From Xenophilus sp. L33 (GTDB taxonomy: Bacteria > Pseudomonadota > Gammaproteobacteria > Burkholderiales > Burkholderiaceae_C), in contig NZ_LMUW01000074.1 in assembly GCF_009765735.1 (NCBI RefSeq), positions 1-46,560 of the forward strand: a stretch of 46,560 nt of DNA, in the 5' to 3' direction. Shown piece after piece: positions 23,506 through 33,372 of the stretch (positions are counted from its first letter, which is position 1; each line of letters opens with the position of its first letter). Both the position numbers and the translations under genes were made by a program. Under the pieces are notes generated by a model. That model made no database searches. It was given only the letters and a program-made list of their open reading frames with translations, and was not told the DNA's origin.

Positions 23506-25854
23506 TCAGGCGATCTTGAATCGGGACACGGACTGGCGCAGTTCCTCGGCCATGTGCGAGAGCTCGCGCACCTGCTGCGCGGTGGTCCGCGTGCCTTCGC
23601 CGGTCTGCTCGGTCACGGCGAAGATGTGCTGGATGTTGGCGGCCACCACGTTGGCCGAGTCGGCTTCGCGGGACGCCGACTGCGAGATCTGCTCGATCAG
23701 CTCGGCCAGGCGGCGCGACACGCGGTCGATCTCGGAGAGCGCGGTGCCGGCGTTGTCGGACAGCTTCGCGCCTTCGACCACGCCCTGCGTGGAGCGCTCC
23801 ATGGCGCCGACCGCATCCTGCGTGTCGGTCTGAATGGCCTTCACCAGCGCCGAGATCTGGCGCGTCGCATCGGCGGAGCGCTCGGCCAACCGCTGCACTT
23901 CCTCGGCCACCACCGAAAAGCCGCGGCCGGCTTCACCGGCGGACGCGGCCTGGATGGCGGCGTTGAGCGCCAGCACGTTGGTCTGTTCGGTGATGTCCGA
24001 GATCAGCTCGGTGATTTCGCCGATCTCCTGCGAGGACTCGCCCAGCCGCTTGATGCGCTTGGAGGTTTCCTGGATCTGGTCGCGGATCGAGTTCATGCCG
24101 CCGATCGCGTTCTGCACCGCCTGCAGGCCCGACGAAGCGGCCTGCAGCGATTGCCGCGCCACCGTCGCCGATTCCTGCGCCTGCGAGGACACGCCGTTGA
24201 TTCGCTCGGCCATCGTCAGCACCGACTGGCCGGTCTCGCGGATCTCGCGCAGCTGCTCGGTCGACGCGGCCAGCAGTTCGGTCGAGGTGCTTTCCACCTG
24301 CGAGGTGGTCTGCGCCACGCGGGTGGCCGTGTTCTGCACGTTGCCCACCAGGAGGCGCAGTTCTTCCACCGTGTAGTTGACCGAGTCGGCGATGGCGCCG
24401 GTGATGTCCTCGGTCACCGTGGCTTCCTGCGTCAGGTCGCCTTCGGCCACCGTCTGCAGTTCGTTCATCAGGCGAAGAATCGCGGCCTGGTTGGCCGAGT
24501 TGACCCGGCCGGCTTCCTCGGTGGCGCGCTCGGCCTCGACCCGGTCGTTTTCCGCCGAGGCGGCACGTTCGCGGCCTTCGCGGACCTGCACGTAGCCGAT
24601 GGCGCCGGCCAGCGCCAGGGCGGCCAGCGACAGCACGAAGAGCATCACCACCGTGCCGGCGCCGAGGCCGGTGCGGGCCGAGAGCTTGTCCTGCAGGTCG
24701 CCGAGCGCGCTGCGCAGCGGTTCGCTGTCGGCCAGGATCGACGACTGCGCCTCGCGCGCCGCCACCAGGCCCTGCAGGTTGCCGAGGATCGAGCCGGCCT
24801 GGGTGCGGGTCAGCTCGTAGGTCTTGAGGATCTCTTCCAGCTGGCCGCGGGTCTGCGCGTCGCGGGTGCCGGGCAGGCGCAGCTGGGCGCTGCCGTCGAG
24901 CAGGCCGCGGGTGATTTCCTGGAAGCTGTTCAGGTCCTTGCCGAGCAGGAAGACCGCGTCGGGGCTGACGCCTTCGACCGTCAGGAACTCGTTGGCCGAC
25001 TTGCCGATGCGCTGGGTCAGCATCACCAGCTGGCCGGCGGCCGAGATCTCGGGAATGCTCGCGTTCTGCTGCATCTTGAGCGAGGCCACGGTCTCGGTCA
25101 TTTCCAGCAGGTCGGACGACTGGCGGTTGATGTCGCGCAACGCGGTACCGACCTGGGTCAGGATCTTCTGCTGCGCCAGCACGGCCTTGGCGTTCTTCTC
25201 GGCGCGATCGGTCAGCGGCGTGATCGCGGCCAGTTCGCTGTCGTACTGGCTGCCCACGCGCTCCAGCTTGAGCGCGTCGTCGCCGTTCGACAGGCCGGCC
25301 ACGCGGCGGGCCAGGTCGTCCGAGCTTTCACGAACTTCGGTGAAGGCCGGCACCACGCCGACCAGCGCCTGCGACACCGACTTGGCCAGCCGCTGCGACT
25401 GCATCAGCGCCTGGCCGGTGGCGGCCACCTGCTGGGCCAGCCGTTCGGCGCGCAGGATGGCGGAGCCGGCGATCAGGAGCAGCAGCAACACCACGGCCGC
25501 CAGCGCGATCGCCAGGATGCGCTGCTGGCGCGCCGGGTTGGAGCGCTGCGAGCGGCGCAGGCGCGGGCTGTCGGGCGGCACCACCTCCGAGGCCGACACC
25601 AGCGGCGGCGGCGCATCGGCCGGCTGCACCGGCTCGACCGCGACGGGTTCGACCTCGACGGCCTGCACCGGCTGGGTCACCGCCAGCGGCGCCTCGGACG
25701 CGGCGTCGCGGTGGACGTGCACGACCTTGTCTTCTTCCGGCTGCACCGTCTCCGCGCCCTCGAGCGTGAGGGCGCCCGCGCTGTCGGCATTCAGGGCCAC
25801 GCCGCCACCGGGGGCGGGAAGGAATTTCTTGAATTTGTCGGCGATCGAGCTCAC
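23506..25854 (-). CDS. pilJ: PilJ: methyl-accepting transducer of the type IV pilus system
   Basis: The protein has 782 residues from GTG 25854. A cytoplasmic N-terminal stretch of ~105 residues (Pro/Val/Glu-rich) precedes TM1 (about 108-130). A periplasmic sensor region with two PilJ-type helical modules follows (one includes [20 protein letters not shown]), then TM2 (about 400-421), a HAMP-like linker and the signalling domain. Its hairpin tip [20 protein letters not shown] and [18 protein letters not shown] lie near residues 615-665. It senses pilus or surface state and steers ChpA through PilI. The sensor has two modules where chemoreceptors usually have one, as in known PilJ proteins. 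It sits between pilI (39-base gap) and chpA. Confidence 0.95.
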   Translation of the reverse strand: MSSIADKFKKFLPAPGGGVALNADSAGALTLEGAETVQPEEDKVVHVHRDAASEAPLAVTQPVQAVEVEPVAVEPVQPADAPPPLVSASEVVPPDSPRLRRSQRSNPARQQRILAIALAAVVLLLLLIAGSAILRAERLAQQVAATGQALMQSQRLAKSVSQALVGVVPAFTEVRESSDDLARRVAGLSNGDDALKLERVGSQYDSELAAITPLTDRAEKNAKAVLAQQKILTQVGTALRDINRQSSDLLEMTETVASLKMQQNASIPEISAAGQLVMLTQRIGKSANEFLTVEGVSPDAVFLLGKDLNSFQEITRGLLDGSAQLRLPGTRDAQTRGQLEEILKTYELTRTQAGSILGNLQGLVAAREAQSSILADSEPLRSALGDLQDKLSARTGLGAGTVVMLFVLSLAALALAGAIGYVQVREGRERAASAENDRVEAERATEEAGRVNSANQAAILRLMNELQTVAEGDLTQEATVTEDITGAIADSVNYTVEELRLLVGNVQNTATRVAQTTSQVESTSTELLAASTEQLREIRETGQSVLTMAERINGVSSQAQESATVARQSLQAASSGLQAVQNAIGGMNSIRDQIQETSKRIKRLGESSQEIGEITELISDITEQTNVLALNAAIQAASAGEAGRGFSVVAEEVQRLAERSADATRQISALVKAIQTDTQDAVGAMERSTQGVVEGAKLSDNAGTALSEIDRVSRRLAELIEQISQSASREADSANVVAANIQHIFAVTEQTGEGTRTTAQQVRELSHMAEELRQSVSRFKIA

Positions 25855-25893
25855 GGTCGGTCCTTCAATGTGGGGTTCGGTGTCGGCAGGCCG

Positions 25894-26427
25894 TCAGGCG
25901 CCGATGCTCAGAAACTGGGGTTGCTGCGACAGCGCCTGCAGGTTGATTTCCTGCCAGTGGGCGCCGGCGGCGTCGGTGTACCGGTGGCCGTGCCAGGCCG
26001 GCGCGTCCTGCGCGGGCGGCTCCGAGGCGACATAGGCGCTGACGCCGCGCAGGCCGACCAGGCGGTCGATCAGGAGGGCGCAATTGACTTCGAGCATCTC
26101 GTTGAGCGCCACCAGCCGCGACTGCGCACGGGCGCTGTCGCTGGTGGCGGGCGCCGCACTGGTGCCGCCGGCGAAGGCCGACAGCTGGACCACGCCGTAG
26201 AGGCCGCCGCGCAGGTTGGCGACGCCGAGGAACCAGGGTTCGGTGTAGGGCACCGACTGCGGCGGCGTCCAGGGAAAGATCTCGCCGGCGTGGCCGAGCG
26301 GGAACAGGTAGTTGGCCTCGCCCGCCTCGACCGCCAGCCAGGAGGCGGAGACATCGGAGGTCTTCGCCGCCTGCAGGCGACTCGCGAGCCGGGACTGGAA
26401 AGCACGAAGGGCGTCGCGGTTGGCCAT
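25894..26427 (-). CDS. pilI: PilI: CheW-like adaptor
   Basis: The protein has 177 residues from ATG 26427. It is a single CheW domain (YLFPLGHAGEIFPW, FLGVANLRGGLYGVVQLSAF, ALLIDRLVGLRGVS) that links PilJ to ChpA in the cytoplasm. It follows pilH after 17 bases. The loop between the two halves, with a Ser/Ala-rich insert (GGTSAAPATSDSARAQ), is longer than in chemotaxis CheW. Confidence 0.92.
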   Translation of the reverse strand: MANRDALRAFQSRLASRLQAAKTSDVSASWLAVEAGEANYLFPLGHAGEIFPWTPPQSVPYTEPWFLGVANLRGGLYGVVQLSAFAGGTSAAPATSDSARAQSRLVALNEMLEVNCALLIDRLVGLRGVSAYVASEPPAQDAPAWHGHRYTDAAGAHWQEINLQALSQQPQFLSIGA

Positions 26428-26444
26428 GGCAGGAGCTCGCTAGG

Positions 26445-26810
26445 TCAGGCGAGTGCGCTGATCTTCGCCATCAGTTCGGCCGCATTGACCGGCTTCACGA
26501 TGTAGTCGCGGGCGCCCTGGCGCATGCCCCAGACGCGGTCCGTCTCCTGGTTCTTGCTGGTGCACAGGATGATCGGCACCGCCGCGTATTGCGGGTTGCG
26601 GGCGATCGCGCGGGTCAGCTGGAAGCCGTTCTGGCCCGGCATCACGACGTCCATCAGGATCAGGTCGGGCTGCTGTTCCTCGATGCGGCGCATCGCGTCG
26701 TCGGCGTTCTCGGCCGTCTTGACCGTGAAGCCGTTCTTCTGGAGGAGATCGGTGAGGAAGACCAGTTCCGTCTTGGAATCGTCGACCACCAGCACATTGC
26801 GAATCGCCAT
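26445..26810 (-). CDS. pilH: PilH: single-domain response regulator
   Basis: The protein has 121 residues from ATG 26810. It is a receiver domain only: acidic pair Asp10-Asp11 (VVDDSKTE), phospho-acceptor Asp54 (LILMDVVMPG), Thr in ILCTSK and Lys in VKPV. PilH acts in the Pil-Chp chain as phosphate sink or retraction control. Its start shares one base with the pilG stop (TAATG), so the two are coupled. Confidence 0.93.
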   Translation of the reverse strand: MAIRNVLVVDDSKTELVFLTDLLQKNGFTVKTAENADDAMRRIEEQQPDLILMDVVMPGQNGFQLTRAIARNPQYAAVPIILCTSKNQETDRVWGMRQGARDYIVKPVNAAELMAKISALA

Positions 26811-27205
26811 TACTGCACTTCCTGAACGAGACCGAACTGCTGCACCGCCTGCAGCAGCTGGTCCTTGGTGAAAGGTTTCGTGAGGTAGTCCTGCGAGCCG
26901 ACCATGCGGCCGCGCGCCTTGTCAAAGACCCCGTCCTTCGACGAAAGCATCACGACCGGAACATTGGAGAAAGTGGAATTGCGCTTGATGATGGCGCAAG
27001 TCTGGTAGCCGTCAAGCCGCGGCATGAGGATGTCGCAGAAGATCAGGTGGGGCTTGTGGTCGTTGACTTTCGACAGGGCGTCGAAGCCGTCCTCCGCCAG
27101 CAGGACCTCGTGGCCGCCCTGCTTGAGGAAAATCTCGGCGCTGCGCCGGATCGTGTTGCTGTCGTCGATGACCAGCACCTTGTAACCAGACCCATTCGCG
27201 CTCAT
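26810..27205 (-). CDS. pilG: PilG: single-domain response regulator
   Basis: The protein has 131 residues from ATG 27205. Receiver residues are Asp14-Asp15 (VIDDSNTIRR), Asp58 (LIFCDILMPRLDG), Ser in VMLSSKDG and Lys in LTKPF. PilG drives pilus extension and, in Pseudomonas, cAMP production. It is the first gene of pilGHIJ-chpA. The rubredoxin gene on the same strand ends 77 bases upstream, and the gap could hold a promoter, but none is convincing. Confidence 0.94.
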   Translation of the reverse strand: MSANGSGYKVLVIDDSNTIRRSAEIFLKQGGHEVLLAEDGFDALSKVNDHKPHLIFCDILMPRLDGYQTCAIIKRNSTFSNVPVVMLSSKDGVFDKARGRMVGSQDYLTKPFTKDQLLQAVQQFGLVQEVQ

Positions 27206-27282
27206 TGGAACCGCTCCTTTGTGACACTCTTTCGATCACCGCGTTCGCCGGGAACGCATGAAGCGCGGCCCTATGCCATGCT

Positions 27283-27453
27283 TCAGATCTCAACCATCTC
27301 GAAGTCTTCCTTGCGCGCGCCACACTCGGGACAGGTCCAGTTCATCGGAACATCCGCCCAGGCCGTGCCGGCCGCAATACCATCTTCAGGCACTCCCACC
27401 GACTCGTCGTAGATCCACCCGCAAATCAGGCACATCCAGGTTTTCGTATTCAT
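27283..27453 (-). CDS. rubA: Rubredoxin (56 aa)
   Basis: ATG 27453 to TGA 27283 encodes 56 residues. The two iron-binding knuckles are CLICGW (Cys8, Cys11) and CPECGA (Cys41, Cys44), with the typical WIYDE, DGIAAGT and FEMVE segments. It carries one Fe(Cys)4 centre and passes single electrons in the cytoplasm. Rubredoxin upstream of pilG is an arrangement I recall from Burkholderiales; a link in function to pili is not known. It is divergent from thiD across 110 bases that are clearly more AT-rich than the surroundings but hold no promoter I would defend. Confidence 0.95.
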   Translation of the reverse strand: MNTKTWMCLICGWIYDESVGVPEDGIAAGTAWADVPMNWTCPECGARKEDFEMVEI

Positions 27454-27563
27454 CGCAGCTTAAAGTCCCTGTTCATCAAATGCAACGATCGTATCCAAAC
27501 GTATCACTCCCAGCTGTGACAAGCGTCTCAGATATGCCACCATCCGGGCAGCCCTGATCGAGT

Positions 27564-28526
27564 ATGAACACTTATCTACTACCACCAGAGCACGATCGCA
27601 AAACCAGCGATCTTACCGACCCGCCGAGCGAGGAAGAAACCGCCGAAAACGATTTGAACCCGCCCTGCGTGCTGGTCTTCAACGCCAGCGACCCGAGCGG
27701 CGCCGGCGGCCTGGGCGGCGACGCGCTGGCGATGGCCTCGGTCGGCGTCCACATGCTGCCGGTGGTGACCGGTGCCTACGCCCGCGACACCGCCGAGATC
27801 TTCGACCATTTCTGCTTCGACGAGGAAGCGGTGGCCGAGCAGGCGCGCTCGATCCTGGAAGACGTGGAGGTGCAGCTGATCAAGGTCGGCTTCGTCGGCT
27901 CGCCGGAGAACCTGAGCACCGTCGCCGAGACCGCCACCGACTACCCGGAAGTGCCGGTGGTGGCGTACATGCCGAACCTTTCCTGGTGGGAAGACGCCCA
28001 GATCGAGGCATATCTCGACGCCTTCCGCGACCTGGTGCTGCCGCAGGTGACGGTGCTGGTCGGCAACCACAGCACCCTGTGGCGCTGGCTGCTGCCCGAC
28101 TGGAGCGGCGAGCGGCCGCCGGGCGCGCGCGACATCGCCAAGGCGGCCAGCGAATTCGGCGTGCCCTACACGCTGGTGACGGGGCTCATGCTGCCCGACC
28201 AGTTCATCGACAACGTGCTGGCCTCGCCGCAGGCGGTGCTGGCCAACGAGAAGTACGAACGGCTCGACGCGGTGTTCGCGGGCGCGGGCGACACCCTGTC
28301 GGCGGCCCTGTCGGCGCTGATCGCCAGCGGCACCGACCTGGTGGCGGCGACCAGCGAGGCTCTGAGCTACATGGACCGCTGCCTGGACGCGGGCTTCCGG
28401 CCCGGCATGGGGCATGTGCTGCCGGACCGGCTGTTCTGGGCGCAGCCGGAAGAAGGCGACGAGGACGACGGGGAGCCGGCCTCGCCGAGCGACTTCGCGT
28501 TGCCGCCGCACGATACGCGGCATTGA
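27564..28526 (+). CDS. thiD: Hydroxymethylpyrimidine/phosphomethylpyrimidine kinase-like protein (ThiD family)
   Basis: The protein has 320 residues from ATG 27564. Ribokinase-fold signatures are FNASDPSGAGGLGGDALAMA near residues 39-58 and VFAGAGDTLSAALSALI near 235, the usual place of the anion hole and catalytic base (Asp in GAGD). ThiD phosphorylates HMP and HMP-phosphate for thiamine synthesis in the cytosol. The sequence differs from E. coli ThiD (GGAGIQAD is GAGGLGGD). It has a ~30-residue acidic N-terminal tail and an acidic C-terminal tail, so the exact substrate is less sure than the fold. It is convergent with hemL. Confidence 0.82.
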   Translation: MNTYLLPPEHDRKTSDLTDPPSEEETAENDLNPPCVLVFNASDPSGAGGLGGDALAMASVGVHMLPVVTGAYARDTAEIFDHFCFDEEAVAEQARSILEDVEVQLIKVGFVGSPENLSTVAETATDYPEVPVVAYMPNLSWWEDAQIEAYLDAFRDLVLPQVTVLVGNHSTLWRWLLPDWSGERPPGARDIAKAASEFGVPYTLVTGLMLPDQFIDNVLASPQAVLANEKYERLDAVFAGAGDTLSAALSALIASGTDLVAATSEALSYMDRCLDAGFRPGMGHVLPDRLFWAQPEEGDEDDGEPASPSDFALPPHDTRH

Positions 28527-28540
28527 TTCGCCGCGGGGTC

Positions 28541-28558
28541 GCGTCCGCGAGGACGCGC
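28541..28558. terminator. Hairpin between convergent thiD and hemL
   Basis: CGCGTCC (28541-28547) and GGACGCG (28552-28558) form a perfect 7-bp stem with loop GCGA in the 36-bp gap between the two stops. No T-run follows on either strand, so it may be a weak bidirectional terminator or only an mRNA 3'-end structure. Confidence 0.4.
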
Positions 28559-28562
28559 CCGC

Positions 28563-29849
28563 CTACAGCGACGCAAAAACCTCGCGCGCAGCCGCGACCG
28601 TCGCGGCGATGTCCGCTTCGCTGTGCGCCGCGCTCACGAAGCCGGCCTCGTACAGCGCCGGCGCGATGTAGACACCGCGGTCGAGCAGGCCGTGGAACAG
28701 CCGGTTGAAGCGGGCGCCGTCGCTCTTCATGACCGCGCCATAGTTCTGCGGCAGCGCATCGAGCAGGAAGAAGCCGAACATGCCGCCTTCGCTGTCGGCG
28801 GCGAAGGGCACGCCTTCGGCCGCGGCGGCGGACTTCAGGCCGTCGACCAGCGAGCGGGTCTTCTGCGCGAGCGCCTCGTAGAAGCCGGGCCGGGCGATCT
28901 CCTTCAGGGTCGCGAGGCCGCAGGCGGTGGCGACCGGGTTGCCCGACAGGGTGCCGGCCTGGTAGACCGGTCCTTGCGGTGCCAGCTGTTCCATGATCGC
29001 GCGCGGGCCGCCGAAGGCCGCGAGCGGCATGCCGCCGCCGATGACCTTGCCGAGCACCGTGAGGTCGGGCGTGATGCCCAGCACGCCCTGCGCGCCGTGC
29101 AGGCCGACCCGGAAGCCGGTCATGACCTCGTCGAAGACCAGCAGCGCGCCGTGCTGGGTGCACAGCTCGCGGCAGCGTTGGGCGAAGGCGGCGCTGGCGC
29201 GCACGAAGTTCATGTTGCCGGCGATCGCCTCGATCATCAGGCAGGCCAGTTCGTGGCCGTGCAGCGCGAAGGCTTCCTCGAGCTGCGGGATGTTGTTGTA
29301 TTCGAGGACCAGCGTGTGCTGCACCACCTCGGGCGGCACGCCGGCCGAGGTCGGATGGCCGAAGGTCGCGAGGCCCGAGCCGGCCTTGACCAGCAGCGCG
29401 TCGGCATGGCCGTGGTAGCAGCCTTCGAACTTGATGATGTACTTGCGGCCGGTGGCGCCGCGCGCCAGGCGCAGCGCGCTCATCGCGGCCTCGGTGCCGG
29501 AGCTCACGAGCCGCACCATCTCCATCGACGGCAGCAGCGCCAGCATGGCCTCGGCCAGTTCGATCTCGCGCTCGGTCGGCGCGCCGTACGAGAAGCCCTC
29601 GACCACCGCGCGCTGCACCGCCTCGACCACCGCCGGATGGCCATGGCCGAGGATCATCGGGCCCCACGAGCCGATGTAGTCGACGTAGCGCCGGTCGTCG
29701 GCGTCCCAGAAATACGCGCCCTGCGCGCGGCTCACGAAGCGCGGCGTGCCGCCCACGGCCTTGAAGGCGCGCACCGGCGAATTGACGCCGCCGGGAATGA
29801 CGGCGCGGGCGCGCTCGAAGAGCTGCTGGTTGCGGTCGGTGTTCGGCAT
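28563..29849 (-). CDS. hemL: Glutamate-1-semialdehyde 2,1-aminomutase
   Basis: The protein has 428 residues from ATG 29849, five bases after the purH stop. A TTG at 29858 would overlap purH and is less likely. HemL converts glutamate-1-semialdehyde to 5-aminolevulinate in heme synthesis. Signatures are [10 protein letters not shown] at the N-terminus, [25 protein letters not shown], and the PLP lysine K268 in [16 protein letters not shown]. It is cytosolic and dimeric. It is the last gene of dusB-fis-purH-hemL. Confidence 0.96.
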   Translation of the reverse strand: MPNTDRNQQLFERARAVIPGGVNSPVRAFKAVGGTPRFVSRAQGAYFWDADDRRYVDYIGSWGPMILGHGHPAVVEAVQRAVVEGFSYGAPTEREIELAEAMLALLPSMEMVRLVSSGTEAAMSALRLARGATGRKYIIKFEGCYHGHADALLVKAGSGLATFGHPTSAGVPPEVVQHTLVLEYNNIPQLEEAFALHGHELACLMIEAIAGNMNFVRASAAFAQRCRELCTQHGALLVFDEVMTGFRVGLHGAQGVLGITPDLTVLGKVIGGGMPLAAFGGPRAIMEQLAPQGPVYQAGTLSGNPVATACGLATLKEIARPGFYEALAQKTRSLVDGLKSAAAAEGVPFAADSEGGMFGFFLLDALPQNYGAVMKSDGARFNRLFHGLLDRGVYIAPALYEAGFVSAAHSEADIAATVAAAREVFASL

Positions 29850-29854
29850 CGCGC

Positions 29855-31426
29855 TCAATGCCGGAAGTGCCGCACGCCCGACAGCACCATCACCACGCCG
29901 CGCTCGTCAGCCGCGTCGATGACTTCCTTGTCGCGCATCGAGCCGCCCGGCTGGATGACCGATGTGGCGCCGGCGTCGACCACCACGTCGAGGCCGTCGC
30001 GGAACGGGAAGAAGGCATCGCTCGCGACCGCGGTGCCGGCCAGCGACAGGCCCGCGTGCTGGGCCTTGATGCTGGCGATGCGCGCCGAGTCGAGCCGGCT
30101 CATCTGGCCGGCGCCGACGCCCATGGTCATGCCGTCGGCGCAGAAGACGATGGCATTGCTCTTGACGTACTTGGCGACCTTCCAGGCGAAGAGCAGGTCC
30201 TGCAGCTGCTGCGGCGTCGGCTGCTTCTTGCTCACGACCTTGAGTTCGTCGAGCGTCAGCACCTTGTTGTCGGCGGTCTGCATCAGGAGGCCCGAGCCGA
30301 TGCGCTTGACGTCGACCGCGTTGCGGCCGTTCTTCCAGTCGGTGTCGCCGCCCGGCGGCAGCGCGATCTCGAGGATGCGCACGTTGACCTTGCCCTTGAA
30401 GACCTCGAGCGCCTCCGGGGTGTAGCCGGGCGCCATCAGCACCTCGACGAACTGCTTGACCACTTCCTGCGCGGCCGCGAGGTCGAGCGTGCGGTTGAAG
30501 GCGATGATGCCGCCGAAGGCCGAGGTCGGATCGGTCTTGAAGGCCTTGCCGTAGGCCTCCAGCGGGTCCTTGCCGATCGCCACGCCGCAGGGATTGGCGT
30601 GCTTGACGATCACGCAGGCCGGTGTGTCGAAGCCCTTGACGCATTCCCAGGCCGCGTCGGCATCGGCGATGTTGTTGTAGCTCAGCTCCTTGCCCTGCAG
30701 CTGCTTCGCGCTCACCAGCGAGCCCGGTGCCGGGTAGAGGTCGCGGTAGAAGGCGGCCTGCTGGTGCGGGTTCTCGCCGTAGCGCAGGTCCTGCAGCTTG
30801 ACGAAGCGGCCGTTGCTCTGCCCCGGGAACAGCGCGTGCGAGCCGTCCTCGTTGATGCGCGAGAGGTAGTCGCTGATCGCGCCGTCGTAGTCGGCGATGC
30901 GGTTGAAGGCGGCCACCGCGAACGCGAACCTGGTCTTCTCGCTCAGCTTGCCGTCGGCCTTCAGTTCGGCCAGCGCCTTCGGATATTGCGAGGCGTCGGT
31001 CAGCACGCCGACGTCCTTCCAGTTCTTGGCGGCGCTGCGCACCATGGCCGGGCCGCCGATGTCGATGTTCTCGATCGCGTCCTCGAGCGTGCAGCCGGGC
31101 TTGGCGACGGTGGCCTCGAACGGGTAGAGGTTGACCACCAGCAGGTCGATGGTGTCGATGCCGTGTTCCTTCAAGGCGTCCATGTGCGCCGGCAGGTCGC
31201 GCCGCGCCAGGAGGCCGCCGTGCACCTTCGGATGCAGGGTCTTGACCCGGCCGTCGAGCATCTCGGGAAAGCCGGTGTGGTCGGCGACCTCGGTCACCGG
31301 CAGGCCGGCGTCGGCCAGCAGCTTGGCGGTGCCTCCGGTGGAGAGCAGTCGGATGCCCAGCGCATGCAGCGCCTGCGCGAATTCGAGGATGCCGGTCTTG
31401 TCGGAAACGGAGATCAGTGCGTTCAT
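29855..31426 (-). CDS. purH: Bifunctional AICAR formyltransferase / IMP cyclohydrolase
   Basis: The protein has 523 residues from ATG 31426. The N-terminal ~150 residues are the IMP cyclohydrolase (MGS-like) domain: [44 protein letters not shown]. The remainder is the formyltransferase, with KHANPCG near residue 275 and [12 protein letters not shown] near the end. It performs the last two steps of IMP synthesis. It starts seven bases after fis. Confidence 0.97.
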   Translation of the reverse strand: MNALISVSDKTGILEFAQALHALGIRLLSTGGTAKLLADAGLPVTEVADHTGFPEMLDGRVKTLHPKVHGGLLARRDLPAHMDALKEHGIDTIDLLVVNLYPFEATVAKPGCTLEDAIENIDIGGPAMVRSAAKNWKDVGVLTDASQYPKALAELKADGKLSEKTRFAFAVAAFNRIADYDGAISDYLSRINEDGSHALFPGQSNGRFVKLQDLRYGENPHQQAAFYRDLYPAPGSLVSAKQLQGKELSYNNIADADAAWECVKGFDTPACVIVKHANPCGVAIGKDPLEAYGKAFKTDPTSAFGGIIAFNRTLDLAAAQEVVKQFVEVLMAPGYTPEALEVFKGKVNVRILEIALPPGGDTDWKNGRNAVDVKRIGSGLLMQTADNKVLTLDELKVVSKKQPTPQQLQDLLFAWKVAKYVKSNAIVFCADGMTMGVGAGQMSRLDSARIASIKAQHAGLSLAGTAVASDAFFPFRDGLDVVVDAGATSVIQPGGSMRDKEVIDAADERGVVMVLSGVRHFRH

Positions 31427-31433
31427 CAGGGAG

Positions 31434-31670
31434 TTACTTCAGCAGTTTGTGTTCGACCAGCTTCTTGCGCAGCGTGTTGCGGTTCAGGCCCAGCCATTGG
31501 GCGGCCTTGGATTGGTTGCCTTCGGCGCGCGCCATCACGACGTCGAGCAGCGGCTTCTCGACCACGCGCACCAGCATCTCGTACATGCCGTCGGGCTCGG
31601 TGCCGCGCAGGTCGCGGAAGTAGCCCTCCAGGCTGCTGCGCACGCAGTCTTCAATGTGTTTCTTGCTCAT
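31434..31670 (-). CDS. fis: Fis-family nucleoid/transcription factor
   Basis: The protein has 78 residues from ATG 31670. The C-terminal helix-turn-helix is [20 protein letters not shown], nearly the E. coli Fis sequence. The N-terminus is shorter than the 98 residues of E. coli Fis, as usual in betaproteobacteria. It binds bent DNA and regulates growth-phase genes. It lies 37 bases after dusB, as in the dusB-fis operon of E. coli, and directly before purH. Confidence 0.95.
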   Translation of the reverse strand: MSKKHIEDCVRSSLEGYFRDLRGTEPDGMYEMLVRVVEKPLLDVVMARAEGNQSKAAQWLGLNRNTLRKKLVEHKLLK

Positions 31671-31707
31671 GGCCCTCTTCTTCTCCTCTTGTTCTTGGTG
31701 GCGCCGC

Positions 31708-32754
31708 TCAGGCGAGCGCGTCCTCGTCGATCGGCGCGGGCGCGGCGGGCGCATCGGGGATGCGGTCCATGCGCGCGGCCAGCGCATCGAAGAACGCGGC
31801 CACGGCGCGCGACTGCGCCTCGCAGTCCTCGATCCGGTTCATCTCGGCGCGGAATTCCTCGCCGCCCGGCAGCGCGCGCACGTACCAGCCGATGTGCTTG
31901 CGCGCGGTGCGCACGCCGCTGTAGTCGCCGTAGAGCGCGTAGTGTTCCTGCAGGTGCGCCAGCAGCAGGCGCCGCACCTCGACCACGAGCGGCGGCGCCA
32001 GGTGCGTGCCGGTGGCGAGGAAGTGCGCAATCTCGCGGAAGATCCAGGGCCGGCCCTGCGCCGCGCGGCCGACCATGACCGCGTCGGCGCCGGTGAGCGC
32101 CAGGACGTCGCGCGCCTTCTCGGGCGTGTCGATGTCGCCGTTGGCCACCACCGGGATGCGCACCGCGGCCTTGACCGCGGCGATGGTGTCGTATTCCGCG
32201 TGGCCCTTGTAGCCCTGCTCGCGCGTGCGGCCGTGCACCGTGAGCATCCGCACGCCGGCGGCCTCGAAGCGGCGCGCCAGCGCCAGCGCGTTGCGCTGGT
32301 TGTCGCTCCAGCCGGTGCGCATCTTGAGCGTGACCGGCACGTTGTGCGGCGCCGCAGCATGCACCACCGCCTCGACGATCTCGAGCGCCAGCGGCTCGTC
32401 GCGCATGAGCGCCGAACCGGCCCACTTGTTGCAGACCTTCTTGGCGGGGCAGCCCATGTTGATGTCGATGATCTGCGCGCCGCGGTCGATGTTGTAGTGC
32501 GCGGCCTCGGCCATCATCGCGGCGTCGGTGCCGGCGATCTGCACCGAAATGGGGCCGGGCTCGCCGGCGTGGTCGGCGCGGCGCGAGGTCTTGAGCGTGC
32601 CCCACAGCTCCTTGCGCGAGGTGACCATTTCGCTGACCGCGTAGCCGGCGCCGAGCTCGCGGCACAGCATGCGGAAGGGCCTGTCGGTGACGCCCGCCAT
32701 GGGCGCGACGAACAGGCTGTTCTCCAGCGCGATGTGGCCGATCTGCAAGGTCAT
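31708..32754 (-). CDS. dusB: tRNA-dihydrouridine synthase B
   Basis: The protein has 348 residues from ATG 32754. This start gives the usual DusB N-terminus IGHIALENSLFVAPMAGVTD. The FMN barrel shows INMGCPAKKVCNKWAGSALM with the catalytic cysteine, TVHGRTREQGYKG, VVANGDIDTPE and VMVGRAAQGRPW. It reduces a specific uridine in tRNA (position 17 in E. coli). It heads the operon dusB-fis-purH-hemL. A TACAAT -10-like box lies on the minus strand at 32803-32798, 44 bases upstream of the start, without a good -35. Confidence 0.96.
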   Translation of the reverse strand: MTLQIGHIALENSLFVAPMAGVTDRPFRMLCRELGAGYAVSEMVTSRKELWGTLKTSRRADHAGEPGPISVQIAGTDAAMMAEAAHYNIDRGAQIIDINMGCPAKKVCNKWAGSALMRDEPLALEIVEAVVHAAAPHNVPVTLKMRTGWSDNQRNALALARRFEAAGVRMLTVHGRTREQGYKGHAEYDTIAAVKAAVRIPVVANGDIDTPEKARDVLALTGADAVMVGRAAQGRPWIFREIAHFLATGTHLAPPLVVEVRRLLLAHLQEHYALYGDYSGVRTARKHIGWYVRALPGGEEFRAEMNRIEDCEAQSRAVAAFFDALAARMDRIPDAPAAPAPIDEDALA

Positions 32755-32888
32755 GGGGAAGAGGTCGGCGTGCCGGGCTGCTGAAAAATGAGGCACGATT
32801 GTAGCGGCGCCGCGCGACTTCGGCTGAAACGATTTGCACCTGACCTGCATCGGTGCGGCGAGCGACCGCTTTCTATACTTCCTGGCAC

Positions 32889-33359
32889 ATGGAAGCCTGG
32901 CTCGACACTCTCCTGGCGCATCTGGCGCTGCCGCACTACGGCCTCAGCGCCCTCTTCATCGCCGCCTTCGTGTCGGCCACGCTGGTGCCGGTGGGCTCCG
33001 AGCCGATCCTCTTCGGCCTCTTGCGGCTCAACCCCGACATGTTCTGGTCGGCGATCGGCGTGGCGACCGTCGGCAACACGCTCGGCGGCGCGGTCGACTG
33101 GTGGATGGGCTGGGGCGCGAGCAAGGTGGCCGACAAGTACGCGAACTCGAAGACGCACCTGCGCGTGCTCGCATGGTTGAAGCGCCTCGGCCCGAAAGCC
33201 TGCCTGCTGAGCTGGCTGCCGATCGTCGGCGATCCGCTGTGCGCGGTCGCAGGCTGGCTGCGGCTGCCCTTCTGGCCCTGCGTCTTCTACATGGCGGTCG
33301 GCAAGTTCGCGCGCTACGTCACGATGACGGCGGTGCTGCTCTACGTCTGGCCGGACTGA
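32889..33359 (+). CDS. YqaA/DedA-like inner-membrane protein
   Basis: The protein has 156 residues from ATG 32889. It is an integral membrane protein with about four hydrophobic segments and the signatures of the small YqaA branch of the DedA superfamily: FVSATLVPVGSEPILFGLL, GNTLGGAVDWWMGW, SWLPIVGDPLCAVAG. DedA relatives are linked to lipid flipping and membrane potential, but the function of YqaA is unknown. A GTG at 32853 would give 12 more residues. TATACT at 32874-32879, ten bases before the ATG, is a good -10 box and no ribosome-binding site is seen, so the message may be almost leaderless. Confidence 0.85.
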   Translation: MEAWLDTLLAHLALPHYGLSALFIAAFVSATLVPVGSEPILFGLLRLNPDMFWSAIGVATVGNTLGGAVDWWMGWGASKVADKYANSKTHLRVLAWLKRLGPKACLLSWLPIVGDPLCAVAGWLRLPFWPCVFYMAVGKFARYVTMTAVLLYVWPD

Positions 33360-33372
33360 GCGGCCTTGCGAG

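Noticed and set aside
22981..26505. Long plus-strand open frame opposite chpA, pilJ and pilI
   Set aside because: It crosses three real minus-strand genes and has no recognisable domain. Typical shadow frame.
27564..28526. ThiD as a dead pseudoenzyme, since its glycine motif differs from E. coli
   Set aside because: The GAGD motif with the likely catalytic Asp is kept, and this variant form is one I recall from Burkholderiales. Evidence for loss of function is too weak.
29858..31924. Long plus-strand open frame opposite purH and fis
   Set aside because: It lies antisense to conserved purH and fis sequence and has His/Arg/Val/Leu-rich shadow composition.
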